In this document: piece by piece, positions 50,990 to 59,526 of the stretch
Numbering within the stretch: the stretch's first letter is position 1
Layout: each line of letters opens with the position of its first letter
Source: AC-32 sp963715575
Lineage (GTDB): Bacteria; Actinomycetota; Thermoleophilia; Gaiellales; Gaiellaceae
Direction: 5' to 3'
Assembly (NCBI GenBank): GCA_963715575.1
Contig: OY970250.1
Coordinates: forward strand, 2,356,001 to 2,420,000
Length of the DNA stretch: 64,000 nucleotides
The notes under the pieces: model-generated
Told to the model about the DNA's origin: nothing
Seen by the model: only the letters and a program-made list of their open reading frames with translations
The model's database searches: none
Made by a program: the position numbers and the translations under genes

Positions 50990-53197
50990 ATGACGGTCAT
51001 CGAGTCTGCAGAACGGCATCAAGAGCTGATCGACGAGCTGATCGAGACCGTCGCTGCCTACAACCAGGACGTCGATCGTGACCTGCTCGCGCGGGCCTTC
51101 GCCTTCGCCGCGGCCGCACACGCGGGCCAGCAGCGCCGCTCCGGCGAGGACTTCATCCACCACCCGTGGGGCGCCGCGAAGATCTGCGCCGAGCTCCACC
51201 TCGACGAGCAGACGATCGCCGCCGCCCTGCTGCACGACGTGGTCGAGGACACCGACACCGATATCAAGGAAGTGCGCGCCGAGTTCGGCGACGAGATCGC
51301 GCAGCTGGTCGAGGGCGTGACGAAGCTGACGCGGATCCAGTTCCAGAGCCGCGAGCAGGCCGAGGCCGAGAACTACCGCAAGATGATCGTGGCGATGGCG
51401 CAGGACGTGCGCGTGATCCTGATCAAGCTCGCCGACCGGCTCCACAACATGCGCACGATCGAGTACCTGGGCAAGCAGAAGCAGGTGCAGAAGGCCAGGG
51501 AGACGCTCGAGGTCTACGCGCCGCTCGCGCACCGGCTCGGGATCAACAAGCTCAAGTGGGAGCTCGAGGATCTCGCCTTCGCCACGCTCCACCCGCGCAA
51601 GTACGAGGAGATCAAGGCGATGGTCAGCGAGCGCCGCGCCGACCGCGAGGAGCACGTCCGCGAGGCGGCGATGACCCTGCAGCGCGAGCTCGAGAAGGTG
51701 GACATCCCGGCCGACATCGCCGGCCGCGCGAAGCACTTCTTCTCGATCTACGACAAGATGGCCAAGAAGGGCCGCGAGTTCAACGAGATCTACGACCTGA
51801 CCGCGATGCGGGTGATCGCCGAGCGCACCGGCGAGGAGGGCGCGCGCGACTGCTACGGCGCGCTCGGCCTGATCCACTCGCTCTGGAAGCCGATGCCCGG
51901 CCGCTTCAAGGACTACGTGGCGATGCCGAAGCTGAACGGCTACCAGGCGCTGCACACGACCGTGGTCGGGCCCGAGGGCCGCCCGCTCGAGATCCAGGTA
52001 CGCACGCGCGAGATGCACGAGACGGCCGAGTTTGGCGTCGCCGCGCACTGGGGCTACAAGAGCGGCAAGAAGGACGCCAAGGCCGACGAGGAGTGGCTCG
52101 CTTGGATCCGCCAGCTGATGGACTGGCAGGAGGACGAGTCCGACCCGCGCGAGTTCCTGAAAGCGTTCCGCACCGACCTCTTCGACGACGAGGTCTATGT
52201 CTTCACGCCGAAGGGCGAGGTGAAGGTGCTGCCGTCCAACTCGACGCCGATCGACTTCGCCTATGCCGTGCACACCGACGTCGGCCACCGCACGGTCGGC
52301 GCGAAGATCAACGGCCGCATCGTCCCGCTGCACTACCGGCTGAAAAGCGGTGACTTCGTCGAGATCCTCACTACGAAGAGCGGCCGCGGGCCGTCGCGCG
52401 ACTGGATGTCGCTGGCCGCCTCGTCGCGGGCGCGCAACAAGATCCGGCAGTGGTTCTCGCGCGAGACGCGCGAGGAGACCGAGCACAAGGGCCGTGAGAC
52501 GCTCGAGACGGCGCTGAAGAAGCAGAACCTGCCGTACAAGAAGCTCCAGGGCTCGGCCGTGCTCGCGCAGGTGATCCGCGAGAGCGGTTTCAAGAAGGCG
52601 GAGGACTTCTACCTCGCGCTCGGCTCCGGGAAGCTGCAGCCCGGCCAGATCGTGAACAAGGTGATCCAGCGCCTGAAGACGGAGCAGGTCGCCGAGGAAG
52701 AGGCCGTCCCGCTGAAGGCGCCGAAGGCGCGGCACGCGATCTCGAGCGAGAACTTCGGGATCACGGTGCGTGGCGTCGACGACGTGCTCGTGCGACTGGC
52801 CAAGTGCTGCACGCCGCTGCCGGGCGACAAGATCGTCGGCTACATCTCGATGGGCAAGGGAATCACGATCCACCGCGAGGACTGCTCGAACGTCAAGGCG
52901 CTGAAGCGCAACCCGGAGCGGTTCACGAAGGTCTCCTGGGACGGCGGCGCGACGCAGAGCTTCCGGGTGCAGATCTCGGTCGACTCCTGGGACCGCCCGC
53001 GCCTGCTCGAGGACGTGGCCCGCACCTTCGCCGAGCACGGCGCGAACATCGTCGAGTACGGCGGCCACGTCGAGGACCAGCTGGCCAAGAACTGGTACGT
53101 CGCCGAGGTCGGCGACGTCAAGGCGCTGCGCTCGCTATTGACCGCTCTCCGCAACGTCGATGCGGTCTTCGATGCGTACCGCGTGACGCCGTCCTAG
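50990..53197 (+). CDS. rel: Bifunctional (p)ppGpp synthetase/hydrolase (RelA/SpoT)
   Basis: 735 aa, typical for long RSH enzymes. HD hydrolase domain (FIHHPWGAAKI, AALLHDVVEDT), synthetase domain (IYDLTAMRVIAERTGEE, YVAMPKLNGYQALHTTVVG), TGS (DEVYVFTPKGEVKVLPSNST), zinc-finger/CC region (RLAKCCTPLPGDKIVGYISMG) and a C-terminal ACT domain. Both active sites look intact, so it makes and degrades (p)ppGpp and is probably the only long RSH of the cell. Followed by an unusual hairpin array and a terminator. Confidence 0.96.
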   Translation: MTVIESAERHQELIDELIETVAAYNQDVDRDLLARAFAFAAAAHAGQQRRSGEDFIHHPWGAAKICAELHLDEQTIAAALLHDVVEDTDTDIKEVRAEFGDEIAQLVEGVTKLTRIQFQSREQAEAENYRKMIVAMAQDVRVILIKLADRLHNMRTIEYLGKQKQVQKARETLEVYAPLAHRLGINKLKWELEDLAFATLHPRKYEEIKAMVSERRADREEHVREAAMTLQRELEKVDIPADIAGRAKHFFSIYDKMAKKGREFNEIYDLTAMRVIAERTGEEGARDCYGALGLIHSLWKPMPGRFKDYVAMPKLNGYQALHTTVVGPEGRPLEIQVRTREMHETAEFGVAAHWGYKSGKKDAKADEEWLAWIRQLMDWQEDESDPREFLKAFRTDLFDDEVYVFTPKGEVKVLPSNSTPIDFAYAVHTDVGHRTVGAKINGRIVPLHYRLKSGDFVEILTTKSGRGPSRDWMSLAASSRARNKIRQWFSRETREETEHKGRETLETALKKQNLPYKKLQGSAVLAQVIRESGFKKAEDFYLALGSGKLQPGQIVNKVIQRLKTEQVAEEEAVPLKAPKARHAISSENFGITVRGVDDVLVRLAKCCTPLPGDKIVGYISMGKGITIHREDCSNVKALKRNPERFTKVSWDGGATQSFRVQISVDSWDRPRLLEDVARTFAEHGANIVEYGGHVEDQLAKNWYVAEVGDVKALRSLLTALRNVDAVFDAYRVTPS

Positions 53198-53242
53198 AGC
53201 GGAGCTGCGAACCTCTTTCCAACGGATCGACCGGTCATTTCA

Positions 53243-53366
53243 GACGGACGCACGAGCAAAGCTCGTCCGTCCTGAGGCGGCATCGCAAGCGATGCGTCAG
53301 GACCTCTTCGGTCGAATCCCTCGAACGAGGGATCGTCCCTCGAACGAGCGGGGTACCTCGAACGAG
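53243..53366 (+). repeat. Array of five small hairpins with AA or AAA loops
   Basis: In order: ACGAGC-AAA-GCTCGT (53252-53266, extended by GACGG/CCGTC outside), GCATCGC-AA-GCGATGC (53280-53295, with CCTGA/TCAGG outside), ATCCCTCG-AA-CGAGGGAT (53316-53333), CTCG-AA-CGAG (53339-53348) and again CTCG-AA-CGAG (53357-53366). CCTCGAACGAG occurs three times. All loops are A-only. Non-coding. Confidence 0.6.
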
Positions 53367-53467
53367 CGATGGCGCTTTTCCGCCCGACGAGTACAACGTG
53401 AAGAGGGGAGAGGGGCCATCTCGCAAGAGGCTGCGGCGCCCGTTCGTTTCGAGGACGGCGGGCGGGC

Positions 53468-53511
53468 GCCCGGCGCGCCCGGCCGGTGGCGGCCGTCCGG
53501 GCGCGCCGGGC
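53468..53511 (+). terminator. Strong hairpin terminator between convergent genes
   Basis: GCCCGGCGCGCCCGG (53468-53482) and CCGGGCGCGCCGGGC (53497-53511) form a perfect 15-bp stem with a 14-base loop, followed on the plus strand by the pyrimidine run TCCTCTTCT. It closes the RelA/SpoT transcript and lies next to the stop of the minus-strand sulfatase-like gene. Confidence 0.75.
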
Positions 53512-53519
53512 TCCTCTTC

Positions 53520-55400
53520 TCAGGCCACTGCGAAGACCACAGGCGGCTTGCCACCGAGCTTTGCGCGTGGAACGAGCGCCCAGAAGCGGCCCTGCACGAT
53601 CGGGTCGACCGCGACCACGCGGCCGCCGGCGACGACTGCCACCGAGCGGCCGCTCGCGCGCCCGCTCACCTGGACGAGCGGGCCCGAAAGGTCGATCGGG
53701 TCGAGCCGGCTCACGCGGCGGCCCCCCTCGAACGAGTGACCGAGCAGTTCTCGGTCCGGCCCGACCGCGAACAGGCTCGAGCCGGAGCCGAACAGCCGCT
53801 GCTGCCGTCTCAGCGCCTGCTCGCGCAGCCGTAGCAGCTGTGGAGCCGGGATCGTGAAGCGCTCGCCCTTGTCCTTGACGAGGATCACGTTCGGCTCAGC
53901 CGGCCGCGGCCCGAGCAGCGAGTGGCCGTCGACGTGCCACGGGATGCGGACCCCGCTCCCGTCGGCGAGGGTGGGGAGGATGTCGATCGTCCGCGCGGCC
54001 GCGGCGACGACACGTCCGCGGTGCTGCGCGGGCGCCTTCACGAACAGCGGCACGTAGGCAATGTCCTCGCGGTTGGCTTCCGAGAGCGGCCGGCGCTTCT
54101 GGCCCGCGCGGAAGCTGACGCCGTGGTCGGCGGTCACGACGAGCACCGCGCGGTCGTAGAGGCCGGTGGCGCGGAGCCGGTGGAGCAGCCGGCCGAGGAC
54201 CCGGTCGGCGTAGCCGAGCTGCAGCAGGTGCCGCTGCCAGTACTGGTCGACCGCGGCCTGGTTCGAGTTCCAGACCTCGTCCGAGCCCCAGCCGGGCGCG
54301 GCGCGCACGTCGTAGCGCTCGCCCGAGGGGAGATAGGCCCACGGGCTGTGCGGCAGCATCAGGTGCACGTACCAGACGCTCGGGCCCGCCTGCGGGCGCA
54401 GCGAGCGGAGGAAGTCCGGGTCGATGCGGCCCGGATCGTTGTGGCCGCTCGCGTCCCGGAGGAAGTCGCCCCAGCCGTTCGCGATCGACGGGATGCCGCC
54501 GGTGAGGTCGTCCGGCAGCAGCTCGTGCAGGTAGACGACGCCGGTGTCCTCGGCCAGCGTGGCGGTGCGGTCACCCAGCGAGCCCTCGAGGTTCGGGCAG
54601 AGCGACGGCGGGCAGAGGTGCGTCTCCTGGTCGGCGACGTGGAGCTGCGCGGCACCGCCGAAGAGCGTGAACAGGTTCTGCCGGTGGTCCGTGTAGACCG
54701 GGAACTCGCCGGCCTGCGGGAAGCGGCCGGTGAGGATCGCCGGGATCGCATGCGTCGTGCCTTCGCCGACCGTGGTCGCGTGCTGGAACCAGGTCGAGCC
54801 GCGCGCGAGCCCGGCGAAGTTCGGGAAGCGAACCGGGTCGATGCGGCCGTGCGCGTCGAGCAGCGAGTTGGCGGGCAGCTCGTCGAACGCGATCAGCACG
54901 ACGGGCGCATGTGGCCGCGCGCCGGCGGCTCGCGCCGTCTCGGTGGAGAGCGAGAGCCGCGAGACGTCCGAGTCGAAGAGGAACAGCGCGAGGAAGAGCA
55001 GCGGCGCGGGCGCGAGCACCGTCAGCGCGAGCCGGGCCGCCGGCGCGCGCAGGTAGAACGCCGCGGTGCCGGTCCCGATCGCGGCTGCCGCCGCGACCAG
55101 CAGCCAGCCGGGCGCGCCCGAGCCGCGGATCGCCTGGAGCACGAACAGTGCGACCAGGCCGGCGACGAAGAACGGGTGTAAGGCGGGAACGGCCAGCTCG
55201 GTCCCGAGTAGGATCGCGGGTGGCACGAAGAGGAGCACGAGCGCGAACACGATCGCGTCCCAGCGGGTCGAGCCGCGGGCGGCGAAGAACTCGCCGTTCT
55301 TGCCGAGCAGGTCGAAGAGCGGCTGCGCGACCGCGAACGACCAGAGGACGAGCAGGTGCAGGCCGGCCAGCCACCACGGCAGGGCCTGTGGCCGCGTCAC
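53520..55400 (-). CDS. Membrane-bound sulfatase-like (alkaline phosphatase fold) enzyme
   Basis: 626 aa from a GTG overlapping the methyltransferase stop (GTGA). About five membrane helices in residues 1-160, then an extracellular alkaline-phosphatase-superfamily domain: VVLIAFDELPANSLL (metal Asp/Glu), TTHAIPAILTGRFP (nucleophile Thr region), VYLHLMLPHSPW-like VWYVHLMLPHSPWAY and VLVVTADHGVSFR. The layout resembles LtaS-like and phosphoglycerol/ethanolamine transferases. Likely modifies a wall or membrane glycopolymer. Confidence 0.85.
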   Translation of the reverse strand: MTRPQALPWWLAGLHLLVLWSFAVAQPLFDLLGKNGEFFAARGSTRWDAIVFALVLLFVPPAILLGTELAVPALHPFFVAGLVALFVLQAIRGSGAPGWLLVAAAAAIGTGTAAFYLRAPAARLALTVLAPAPLLFLALFLFDSDVSRLSLSTETARAAGARPHAPVVLIAFDELPANSLLDAHGRIDPVRFPNFAGLARGSTWFQHATTVGEGTTHAIPAILTGRFPQAGEFPVYTDHRQNLFTLFGGAAQLHVADQETHLCPPSLCPNLEGSLGDRTATLAEDTGVVYLHELLPDDLTGGIPSIANGWGDFLRDASGHNDPGRIDPDFLRSLRPQAGPSVWYVHLMLPHSPWAYLPSGERYDVRAAPGWGSDEVWNSNQAAVDQYWQRHLLQLGYADRVLGRLLHRLRATGLYDRAVLVVTADHGVSFRAGQKRRPLSEANREDIAYVPLFVKAPAQHRGRVVAAAARTIDILPTLADGSGVRIPWHVDGHSLLGPRPAEPNVILVKDKGERFTIPAPQLLRLREQALRRQQRLFGSGSSLFAVGPDRELLGHSFEGGRRVSRLDPIDLSGPLVQVSGRASGRSVAVVAGGRVVAVDPIVQGRFWALVPRAKLGGKPPVVFAVA

Positions 55401-56755
55401 GTTCTCGGGCCGGCGAGGTAGAGCGTGCGCGTGCCCGAGTCGGCGAGCTGCTCGCGGCGCTCGACCTCGAAGCCCTCGCCGAGCGCTCGCTCGAACGCCT
55501 CCCGGCCGTAGCCCTCGTGCACCTCTGCGCGCTTGGCGGCGAGCAGGCGCAAGACCATCGGGTCGTCGCGGTCGGCGAACTCGATCACCAGCCGTGCGCC
55601 GAGGCTCCGCAGCCACGCTACGAGTTCCGCAAAGGGGATGTTGCGGCCGATCGCGAGATGGTGGACGAGCGCGAGGCAAAGCACGAGCTCCGGCCGGCCG
55701 CGTTCCTCGAGGCGACGCCGTTCGAGCCCGCGCCAGCCGCGGGCCGGGGAGGCGTCTGCCAGGTCGACCACGAGCGGCAGGATCGTGGTCGAGCCTTCCG
55801 CCTGCAGCGCCGTGTAGAGCTCGCCGACGACCCGCTCGTCGCCGTCCATGGCGAGCACGTACTCGCCGTCGAGCGCGCGCGAGAAGCGGCCGTCGTTCGC
55901 GCCCAGGTCCCACGCCAGCCGTGCGGGGCCGGCGTCGCGGACGAAGCGCTCCTTGCGCGCCGCGTCCTCGTCGCTGTAGGGCGCCGCCTCGCGGTAGCCA
56001 GCCCACTCGGAGCGGCCGCGCTTCGGCGTCAGCCGCTCGACGAGCTTCCGCAGCCGCCGGACGTTGGCCTGGATCAGCTCCTTCTTGAACCCGGCGGCCT
56101 TCAGCTCGGAGCGGACGTCCCGCTGCCGGCCGGCGTGCCTCGCCTCGAGCCGGTCGTGCAGGACGACGTGCGTCAGCACCCCGCGCCGGAAGCGGGGCAG
56201 GAGCGCCCGCGCCTGGCTCGGCTCGATCCCTTCGAGGCTCCCGCGCAACAGCGGCTGCGGCGCCACGCCACGGTAGGCCTGCAGCATCAGCGGATAGAGG
56301 AAGAGCGTGCAGAACTGGCGGTAGCCGGCCCACGGCTCGCCCTCGCGCAGCCGCTCGAAGGAGCCGACGTCCACGAACACGGGCTCGGAACCGCGCCACT
56401 GGACGTTGTACGGCGAGCCGTCCTTGAGCACGAACCCCTCGGCCAGCGCCTCGTCGAGCAGGCCGAGCTGCAGCAGCGCCGCGTCGCGCAGCATCTCGAA
56501 CGGCCACTCGTACGGATACGAGACGAACGGCAGCCGCTCGTGCCGCAGCAGGCCCGGCTCGAGCTCCTCGGTCGCGACGATCCGCCCGTCCTCGAGCGCA
56601 CGCCGGAAGAAGCGCGTGCGCTCGAGCGCGTTCCAGTCCTCCCGGCCGCGCGGCGACAGCTCGCGCAGCACCTCGCCCGATGCGGAATACACGACCCGCG
56701 CCTCGGGATCGCGAAAGGAGGCGGGCTCCGGCGTGCTAGCTGTCGAGCTCGTCAT
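55397..56755 (-). CDS. SAM-dependent methyltransferase with long N-terminal domain
   Basis: 452 aa. The last 190 residues are a class I methyltransferase (LAWDLGANDGRFSRAL is motif I; LVLCLALVHHLAIGRN is the motif IV region). The first 250 residues (EWPFEMLRDAALLQLGLLDEALAEG...LKDGSPYNVQWRG...VFVDVGSFER) follow a kinase-like fold layout, including a DGSPYN segment seen in this methyltransferase group. Overlaps the small membrane protein gene by 20 bases and the sulfatase-like gene by GTGA, so the three form an operon for surface-polymer modification. Confidence 0.82.
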   Translation of the reverse strand: MTSSTASTPEPASFRDPEARVVYSASGEVLRELSPRGREDWNALERTRFFRRALEDGRIVATEELEPGLLRHERLPFVSYPYEWPFEMLRDAALLQLGLLDEALAEGFVLKDGSPYNVQWRGSEPVFVDVGSFERLREGEPWAGYRQFCTLFLYPLMLQAYRGVAPQPLLRGSLEGIEPSQARALLPRFRRGVLTHVVLHDRLEARHAGRQRDVRSELKAAGFKKELIQANVRRLRKLVERLTPKRGRSEWAGYREAAPYSDEDAARKERFVRDAGPARLAWDLGANDGRFSRALDGEYVLAMDGDERVVGELYTALQAEGSTTILPLVVDLADASPARGWRGLERRRLEERGRPELVLCLALVHHLAIGRNIPFAELVAWLRSLGARLVIEFADRDDPMVLRLLAAKRAEVHEGYGREAFERALGEGFEVERREQLADSGTRTLYLAGPRT

Positions 56756-56891
56756 CCCTGCGGATGCGCAGGGTTCGCAGCACGCGGCGCCACGTCATCT
56801 TGGCGGTGACCCCGATTGCCGCCACGCCGCCCAGGACGATCTGGAGCAGCATGCTCCCCGAGCCGGCGTCGAGGTAACTGACTGGTGCCAT
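56736..56891 (-). CDS. Small single-helix membrane protein
   Basis: 51 aa. SYLDAGSGSMLLQIVLGG followed by VAAIGVTAKMTWRRV: a YLDxGSGSMLLQ motif, one membrane helix and a basic tail. This is a recognisable small-protein type that often sits beside membrane sulfatase or polysaccharide genes. It starts 9 bases after a TAGTAT box and heads the operon with the methyltransferase and sulfatase-like enzyme. Probably helps assemble or position that machinery. Confidence 0.75.
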   Translation of the reverse strand: MAPVSYLDAGSGSMLLQIVLGGVAAIGVTAKMTWRRVLRTLRIRRDDELDS

Positions 56892-56903
56892 TGCGGCTCC
56901 ATA

Positions 56904-57338
56904 CTAGTTACAGAACGGCGCGACGATCAACGCGACCCGCTCGAGCAAGACGCGGTCGTCCTCGCCGAACGCGGCCGGCCGGTCGGAGTCGATGTCGATC
57001 TCGCCGACGACCCGTCCCTCGAGCGCGATCGGGACGACGATCTCCGAGCGGGTCGAGGGAAAGCAGGCGAGGTAGCGCGAGTCGGCGTTGACGTCGTCCA
57101 CGACCTCGGTCTCGCCGCTCGCGGCGGCCGCGCCGCAGACGCCTTGCCCGACCGGGATCCGCACATGCTCGGTCGCCTGCGGCCCCTGCCACGGCCCGAG
57201 CACGAGGTCGTCGCCCTCGACGAGGTAGATGCCGACCCAGGAGTAGTGCTCGAACTCGTCGTGCAACACGTCCACGGCCTCCTGCAGGACGTCTTCGCCG
57301 CGCTCGGCAATCCGCTCGATCGCCTCGAGCGGGCTCAT
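56904..57338 (-). CDS. GAF protein, free methionine-R-sulfoxide reductase type
   Basis: 144 aa, one GAF domain. GPWQGPQATEHVRIPVGQGVCGAAA and YLACFPSTRSEIVVPI reproduce the fRMsr layout, with the two cysteines that form the catalytic and resolving pair (GVCG and LAC); the third, less critical Cys is absent. fRMsr reduces free Met-R-sulfoxide. The alternative is a plain ligand-binding GAF. The ATG overlaps the thioesterase stop (ATGA). Confidence 0.8.
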   Translation of the reverse strand: MSPLEAIERIAERGEDVLQEAVDVLHDEFEHYSWVGIYLVEGDDLVLGPWQGPQATEHVRIPVGQGVCGAAAASGETEVVDDVNADSRYLACFPSTRSEIVVPIALEGRVVGEIDIDSDRPAAFGEDDRVLLERVALIVAPFCN

Positions 57339-57790
57339 GCCAGGTCGTCGCCCTCGAAGCCCGCGATCTTCTCTCGGTACCAGTCCGGGACCGAGCAGGC
57401 GCGGCGCTCGTCCAGGTCGACGAGCACGAGCGTCTGCGTCGCAGTCACCAGCAGCACGTCGTCCTCGGCGCGGTAGGCCGCATGCTCGTAGGTGACGCTC
57501 GTGCGGCCGATCCGGGAGACGCGGATGAAGACCTCGATCAGGTCGTCGAAGCGTGCGGGCGCGTGGTACTCGATCGTGTTCGCGCGCATCACGAACTCGT
57601 GCTCGCGCGGCTCGGTCACGAGCATCTGCAGGTGCCGGTGGTACTCGACGCGGGCGCTGTCGAAGTAGGGCAGGTAGCGGCCGTAGTAGACGATCCCCTG
57701 CGCGTCGGTGTCGGAGAAGCCGACCCGGGTCAGCGAGGAGTACTTGAACGGCGGTTTCCGGTCGGTGACCCGGCCGAGCTCGAGCGCCAT
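57335..57790 (-). CDS. 4HBT-type acyl-CoA thioesterase
   Basis: 151 aa hot-dog fold. VGFSDTDAQGIVYYGRYLPYF carries the catalytic Asp and the long helix start of the 4-hydroxybenzoyl-CoA thioesterase/YbgC group. Hydrolyses acyl-CoA; chain preference not readable. A TAGGAT box lies 9 bases before the ATG. Coupled to the GAF protein. Confidence 0.9.
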   Translation of the reverse strand: MALELGRVTDRKPPFKYSSLTRVGFSDTDAQGIVYYGRYLPYFDSARVEYHRHLQMLVTEPREHEFVMRANTIEYHAPARFDDLIEVFIRVSRIGRTSVTYEHAAYRAEDDVLLVTATQTLVLVDLDERRACSVPDWYREKIAGFEGDDLA

Positions 57791-57802
57791 AGCGGCATGA
57801 TC

Positions 57803-58468
57803 CTACGGACCGCTGCGCGGAAGCGGCGGCAGCGCGCCGCCTCGGGGTCCCTGCAGCCGGCGGTTTCGAACCGCGCGGGCGAGGCCCCAGACGGCCAAGC
57901 CGATCAGCACGGCGCCGATCAGCGCGAACGGGAGGACGACCCAGATGCTGCTCAGGCGGTGCGGGCCGCCTCCGCCGAGCGAGACGCCGCCGGCGTTCTG
58001 CGGGGCGTAGTCCCTGACCGAGCGCACCTTGGAATGCTTCGCATTGAGCGGCGCAAGGGTCGCGACCGGCATGAACGAGTCCACGAGCCAGCGCTTGCCG
58101 GCCGGCCGCAGGTAGATGTGGAAGATGATCGGGCCCTGCTCGCTCCCGGCGCGCGGCTGGAGCTGGAGCTCGAGGCCGACCTCCTCGCGCGTCACGTAGA
58201 GGATGTTCCACGGGTGGGTCGTCCCGGCGGCGGGGAACGGGTAGACGGGGATGTCGCCGCCGTTCCAGCTCTTGCGGGTCATCGCGGGCCGCATCTCCGG
58301 CGCCACTACGTCGAAGGCTGCGGCCGGGTTGCTGCGCTTGACCGCGTGGTTGACGAAGACGTCGATCGAGCGCGTGATCGCCGCCCGGTCGGCAGCACTC
58401 AGCTTCCCCTGCGCCGCTGCGGGAGCCGCGACCGCGAGCGCCACGAGCGCTGCCGCGAAGATCCTCAT
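57803..58468 (-). CDS. Membrane-anchored secreted protein of unknown function
   Basis: 221 aa. Signal peptide MRIFAAALVALAVAAPAAAQ, an NTF2-like-looking body (ITRSIDVFVNHAVKRSNPAAAFDVVAP; FHIYLRPAGKRWLVDSFMPV), and one C-terminal membrane helix (IWVVLPFALIGAVLIGLAVWGLA) with a basic tail. Start at the ATG at 58468, not the GTG two codons earlier, because TACCTT ends exactly 6 bases before this ATG. Confidence 0.75.
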   Translation of the reverse strand: MRIFAAALVALAVAAPAAAQGKLSAADRAAITRSIDVFVNHAVKRSNPAAAFDVVAPEMRPAMTRKSWNGGDIPVYPFPAAGTTHPWNILYVTREEVGLELQLQPRAGSEQGPIIFHIYLRPAGKRWLVDSFMPVATLAPLNAKHSKVRSVRDYAPQNAGGVSLGGGGPHRLSSIWVVLPFALIGAVLIGLAVWGLARAVRNRRLQGPRGGALPPLPRSGP

Positions 58469-58474
58469 CGTCAC

Positions 58475-58480
58475 AAGGTA
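58475..58480 (-). promoter_or_regulatory. -10 box of the 58468 gene, leaderless
   Basis: TACCTT on the minus strand ends 6 bases before the ATG at 58468 and decides that start. Confidence 0.5.
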
Positions 58481-58517
58481 GCCCGTGGCCTCACCGGGGG
58501 GTGACGCAGGTTGCCGA

Positions 58518-59498
58518 TCACGCTGATCGGGTGCGCCGATGGAGCGGCCGCACGACCCCGTCGAGCTCGGCCGTGACCTGAGCGCAGACCTCGCGCGCGG
58601 CCTCGACGAAGCCCTCCGCCGCCGGCGAGCGGTAGCGGTCGCGGTGCCAGAAGAGCGCGATCACGCGCGGTTGCACCGGCACGTCCGGAGCGAGCTCGAC
58701 GACCGCGACCTGGTCGTCCGCGAAGTCGACGGCCAGGCGCGGCACGATCGCGTTGCCGACGCCCGCGCCGACCAGCGCCTGCACGGTGCCGATGATGTCG
58801 GAGCGGAAGACGAAGTTCGGCTCGACGCCCTGCGCTCGCAGCTCGGCCTCCACGCGCGGGAGCACGCGGCAGGTCCAGTGGCCGATCAGCGGCAGCTCGG
58901 CGATCTCTTCCAGCCCGACGGGCCCTGCCTGGGCGAGCGGCGAGTCGGCGGGCGCGACGAGCACGTACGGGTCGTCCAGCAGCTCGATCGACTCGAACGG
59001 GCCGGGGTGGAGCGGCAGGTCGGCGAAGCTGAGCTCGAGCTCGCCCCGCTCGACCAGCTCGAAGAGGCCGGCGTCGGTCGGCGACTCCTGCGGCAGCACG
59101 CGCACGTCCGGCCAGTCCCGCGCGTAGCGCGGCAGCAGGCGCGGCACGATCCGGGCGCCGACGCTCTGGTAGATGCCGAGCCGCAGCGACCCGGCCGAGC
59201 CGTCGGCGAGCGCGCCGAGATCGGCCTCGGCCGCCTTCACGCGGGCGAGGATCGCATGCGCGTGCGCGAGCAGCACCTCGCCGGCGTCGGTCAGCTCGAG
59301 CGCGCCGGCTCCGCGCGCTCGCACGACGAGCTGCTGGCCCACGATCCGCTCGAGCGCGGCGATCTGCTCGCTGATCGCCGACTGGACGTAGCCGAGCCGC
59401 GTGGCTGCACGGCGAAACGAGCCCTCCGCGGCGACCGCCGCGAGGGCGGCCAGGTGGCGGATCTCGATGCCGGACGAGTGATCGACGGCCACGGTCAC
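58518..59498 (-). CDS. LysR-family transcriptional regulator
   Basis: 326 aa. N-terminal winged helix (IEIRHLAALAAVAAEGSFRRAATRLGYVQSAISEQIAALE) and the periplasmic-binding-like effector domain (SLRLGIYQSVGARIVPRLL, LLDDPYVLVAPADSPLA). Its target is unknown; no divergent enzyme gene lies beside it. Starts at a GTG (59498), with a second GTG two codons on. Confidence 0.92.
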   Translation of the reverse strand: MTVAVDHSSGIEIRHLAALAAVAAEGSFRRAATRLGYVQSAISEQIAALERIVGQQLVVRARGAGALELTDAGEVLLAHAHAILARVKAAEADLGALADGSAGSLRLGIYQSVGARIVPRLLPRYARDWPDVRVLPQESPTDAGLFELVERGELELSFADLPLHPGPFESIELLDDPYVLVAPADSPLAQAGPVGLEEIAELPLIGHWTCRVLPRVEAELRAQGVEPNFVFRSDIIGTVQALVGAGVGNAIVPRLAVDFADDQVAVVELAPDVPVQPRVIALFWHRDRYRSPAAEGFVEAAREVCAQVTAELDGVVRPLHRRTRSA

Positions 59499-59526
59499 CA
59501 GCAGCCTAGCCGATCGGTTTTCTAGA

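Noticed and set aside
50495..53068. 857-codon frame antisense to the RSH gene, and similar long frames opposite recJ (48223-50721) and ruvB
   Set aside because: Low-complexity Leu/Arg/Val translation typical of the complement of GC-rich coding DNA; the sense genes are certain.
53316..53366. CRISPR-like repeat array (CCTCGAACGAG)
   Set aside because: Repeats are 11 bases with irregular 10-23 base spacing and each is its own hairpin; no spacers or cas genes.
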